The notes beneath the pieces were generated by a model. It made no database searches, was not told the DNA's origin, and saw only the letters and a program-made list of their open reading frames with translations. Below, one piece after another: positions 63,814 to 64,000 of a stretch of 64,000 nt of DNA (the stretch's first letter is position 1; each line of letters begins with the position of its first letter). The position numbers were made by a program, and so were the translations under genes. Source of the stretch: Hydractinia symbiolongicarpus (Eukaryota > Cnidaria > Hydrozoa > Anthoathecata > Hydractiniidae); NCBI RefSeq assembly GCF_029227915.1, contig NC_079881.1, positions 1,860,001 through 1,924,000 of the forward strand, read 5' to 3'.

Positions 63814-64000
63814 CACCACTAAAGCCCATGAGACTTGTAGTTTTTAAAAATATTTCCATTTTTGATGAGACGCTGAATAAAAGAAGTTTAATCGCCGGCA
63901 AACGAAAACCCGCGACTTCCCGTAAATCCCTGACTCGGCCCGTATAGTCAAAAGTATACAAAGAAAGTACCCAGGGAGTAAACTCATTTCCCGAACGATT

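Larger units (their letters stand above)
1..64000. repeat. 203-bp satellite DNA array filling the whole window
   Basis: A landmark in each monomer, GAGTAAACTCATTTCC, recurs almost exactly every 203 bases from the first base (1, 204, 407, 610 and onward) to the end, giving about 315 head-to-tail copies. All are in one orientation with no spacer or unique insert. Monomers differ from one another by scattered substitutions and 1-bp indels. Larger size exceptions are few and are listed separately. Open frames on both strands are short and recur wherever the same monomer variant recurs, so they are by-products of the repeat. No gene, RNA gene, transposon or flank is visible. Eukaryotic heterochromatin, centromeric or pericentromeric, is the natural setting; this is inference. 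I do not recognise the family. Confidence 0.97.

Noticed and set aside
1-64000. CRISPR array or bacterial repeat system.
   Set aside because: The repeats abut directly, with no unique spacers; the unit is 203 bp and no cas-like gene is present. The length and purity fit a eukaryotic satellite.
1-64000. Assembly artefact from collapsed or duplicated repeats.
   Set aside because: It cannot be excluded from sequence alone, but block copies carry private substitutions and different indels, and offsets are consistent within each block, which argues for real copies. Read-depth data would decide.
1-64000. Telomeric or subtelomeric identity.
   Set aside because: No TTAGGG-, TTAGG- or TTTAGGG-type runs are present and no subtelomeric gene family is seen. 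A subtelomeric satellite remains possible but is unsupported here.

Overview
The whole 64-kb window is one uninterrupted satellite DNA array. It is a head-to-tail tandem repeat with a basic monomer of 203 bp, about 315 copies, all in the same orientation. I find no protein-coding gene, tRNA, rRNA, recognisable transposon, telomere repeat or unique flanking sequence. Both ends of the window lie inside the array, so its true length is unknown. An array this long, AT-rich (one monomer counted by hand is 73/203 G+C, about 36 %) and non-coding points to a eukaryotic chromosome, most likely centromeric, pericentromeric or subtelomeric heterochromatin. I do not recognise the satellite family and cannot name the species. 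One B-type monomer carries about 14 CpG sites, which is unusual for a genome with heavy germline CpG methylation.

Each monomer has an AT-rich part (T and A tracts, then a dyad TCAAAAATG-TTTT-CATTTTTGA) and a GC-richer part (GCCGGC, CCCGCG, CCCGG and GGCCCG, then a GTATAC or TGTACA palindrome). At least six monomer subtypes can be told apart. They usually occur in fixed order as two trimers of 609 bp, A-B-C (example 41988-42596) and D-E-F (example 42800-43408), so the array is a higher-order repeat (HOR) built on three monomers.

Above the trimer, rare diagnostic variants reveal tandem and dispersed block duplications, nearly all whole numbers of monomers apart: 1015 bp (4.3-6.3 kb), 1218 bp (18.9-21.3 kb), 2030 bp (24-27 kb), 2841 bp (28.4-33.1 kb), 1421 bp (33.1-35.5 kb), 2436 then 3045 bp (35.8-43.2 kb), 1421 bp (46.5-48.9 kb), 810/811 bp (50.1-51.7 kb), 608 bp (52.7-54.0 kb) and 2960 bp (57.2-63.2 kb). 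Longer-range copies lie 8926, 9133, 11367 and 46855 bp apart.

By region: 1-18.4 kb is the left domain, marked by the GCCGCCAAAAGAG variant and a roughly 9-kb super-spacing. 18.4-35.5 kb holds regular trimer-based HORs. At 35,516 there is a 24-bp internal deletion. 35.5-49.9 kb is the most homogeneous part, with a triplicated block of about 2.1 kb. 49.9-56.6 kb is made of short 3- and 4-mer duplications and carries a near copy of sequence at about 9 kb. 56.6-64 kb is a younger-looking nested domain with 41-bp and 77-bp monomer remnants that break the 203-bp phase. These are the features expected of unequal crossing-over plus short gene-conversion tracts. The array itself, its nested amplification history and its conserved dyad are the interesting content. 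I see no evidence for an encoded biological system.
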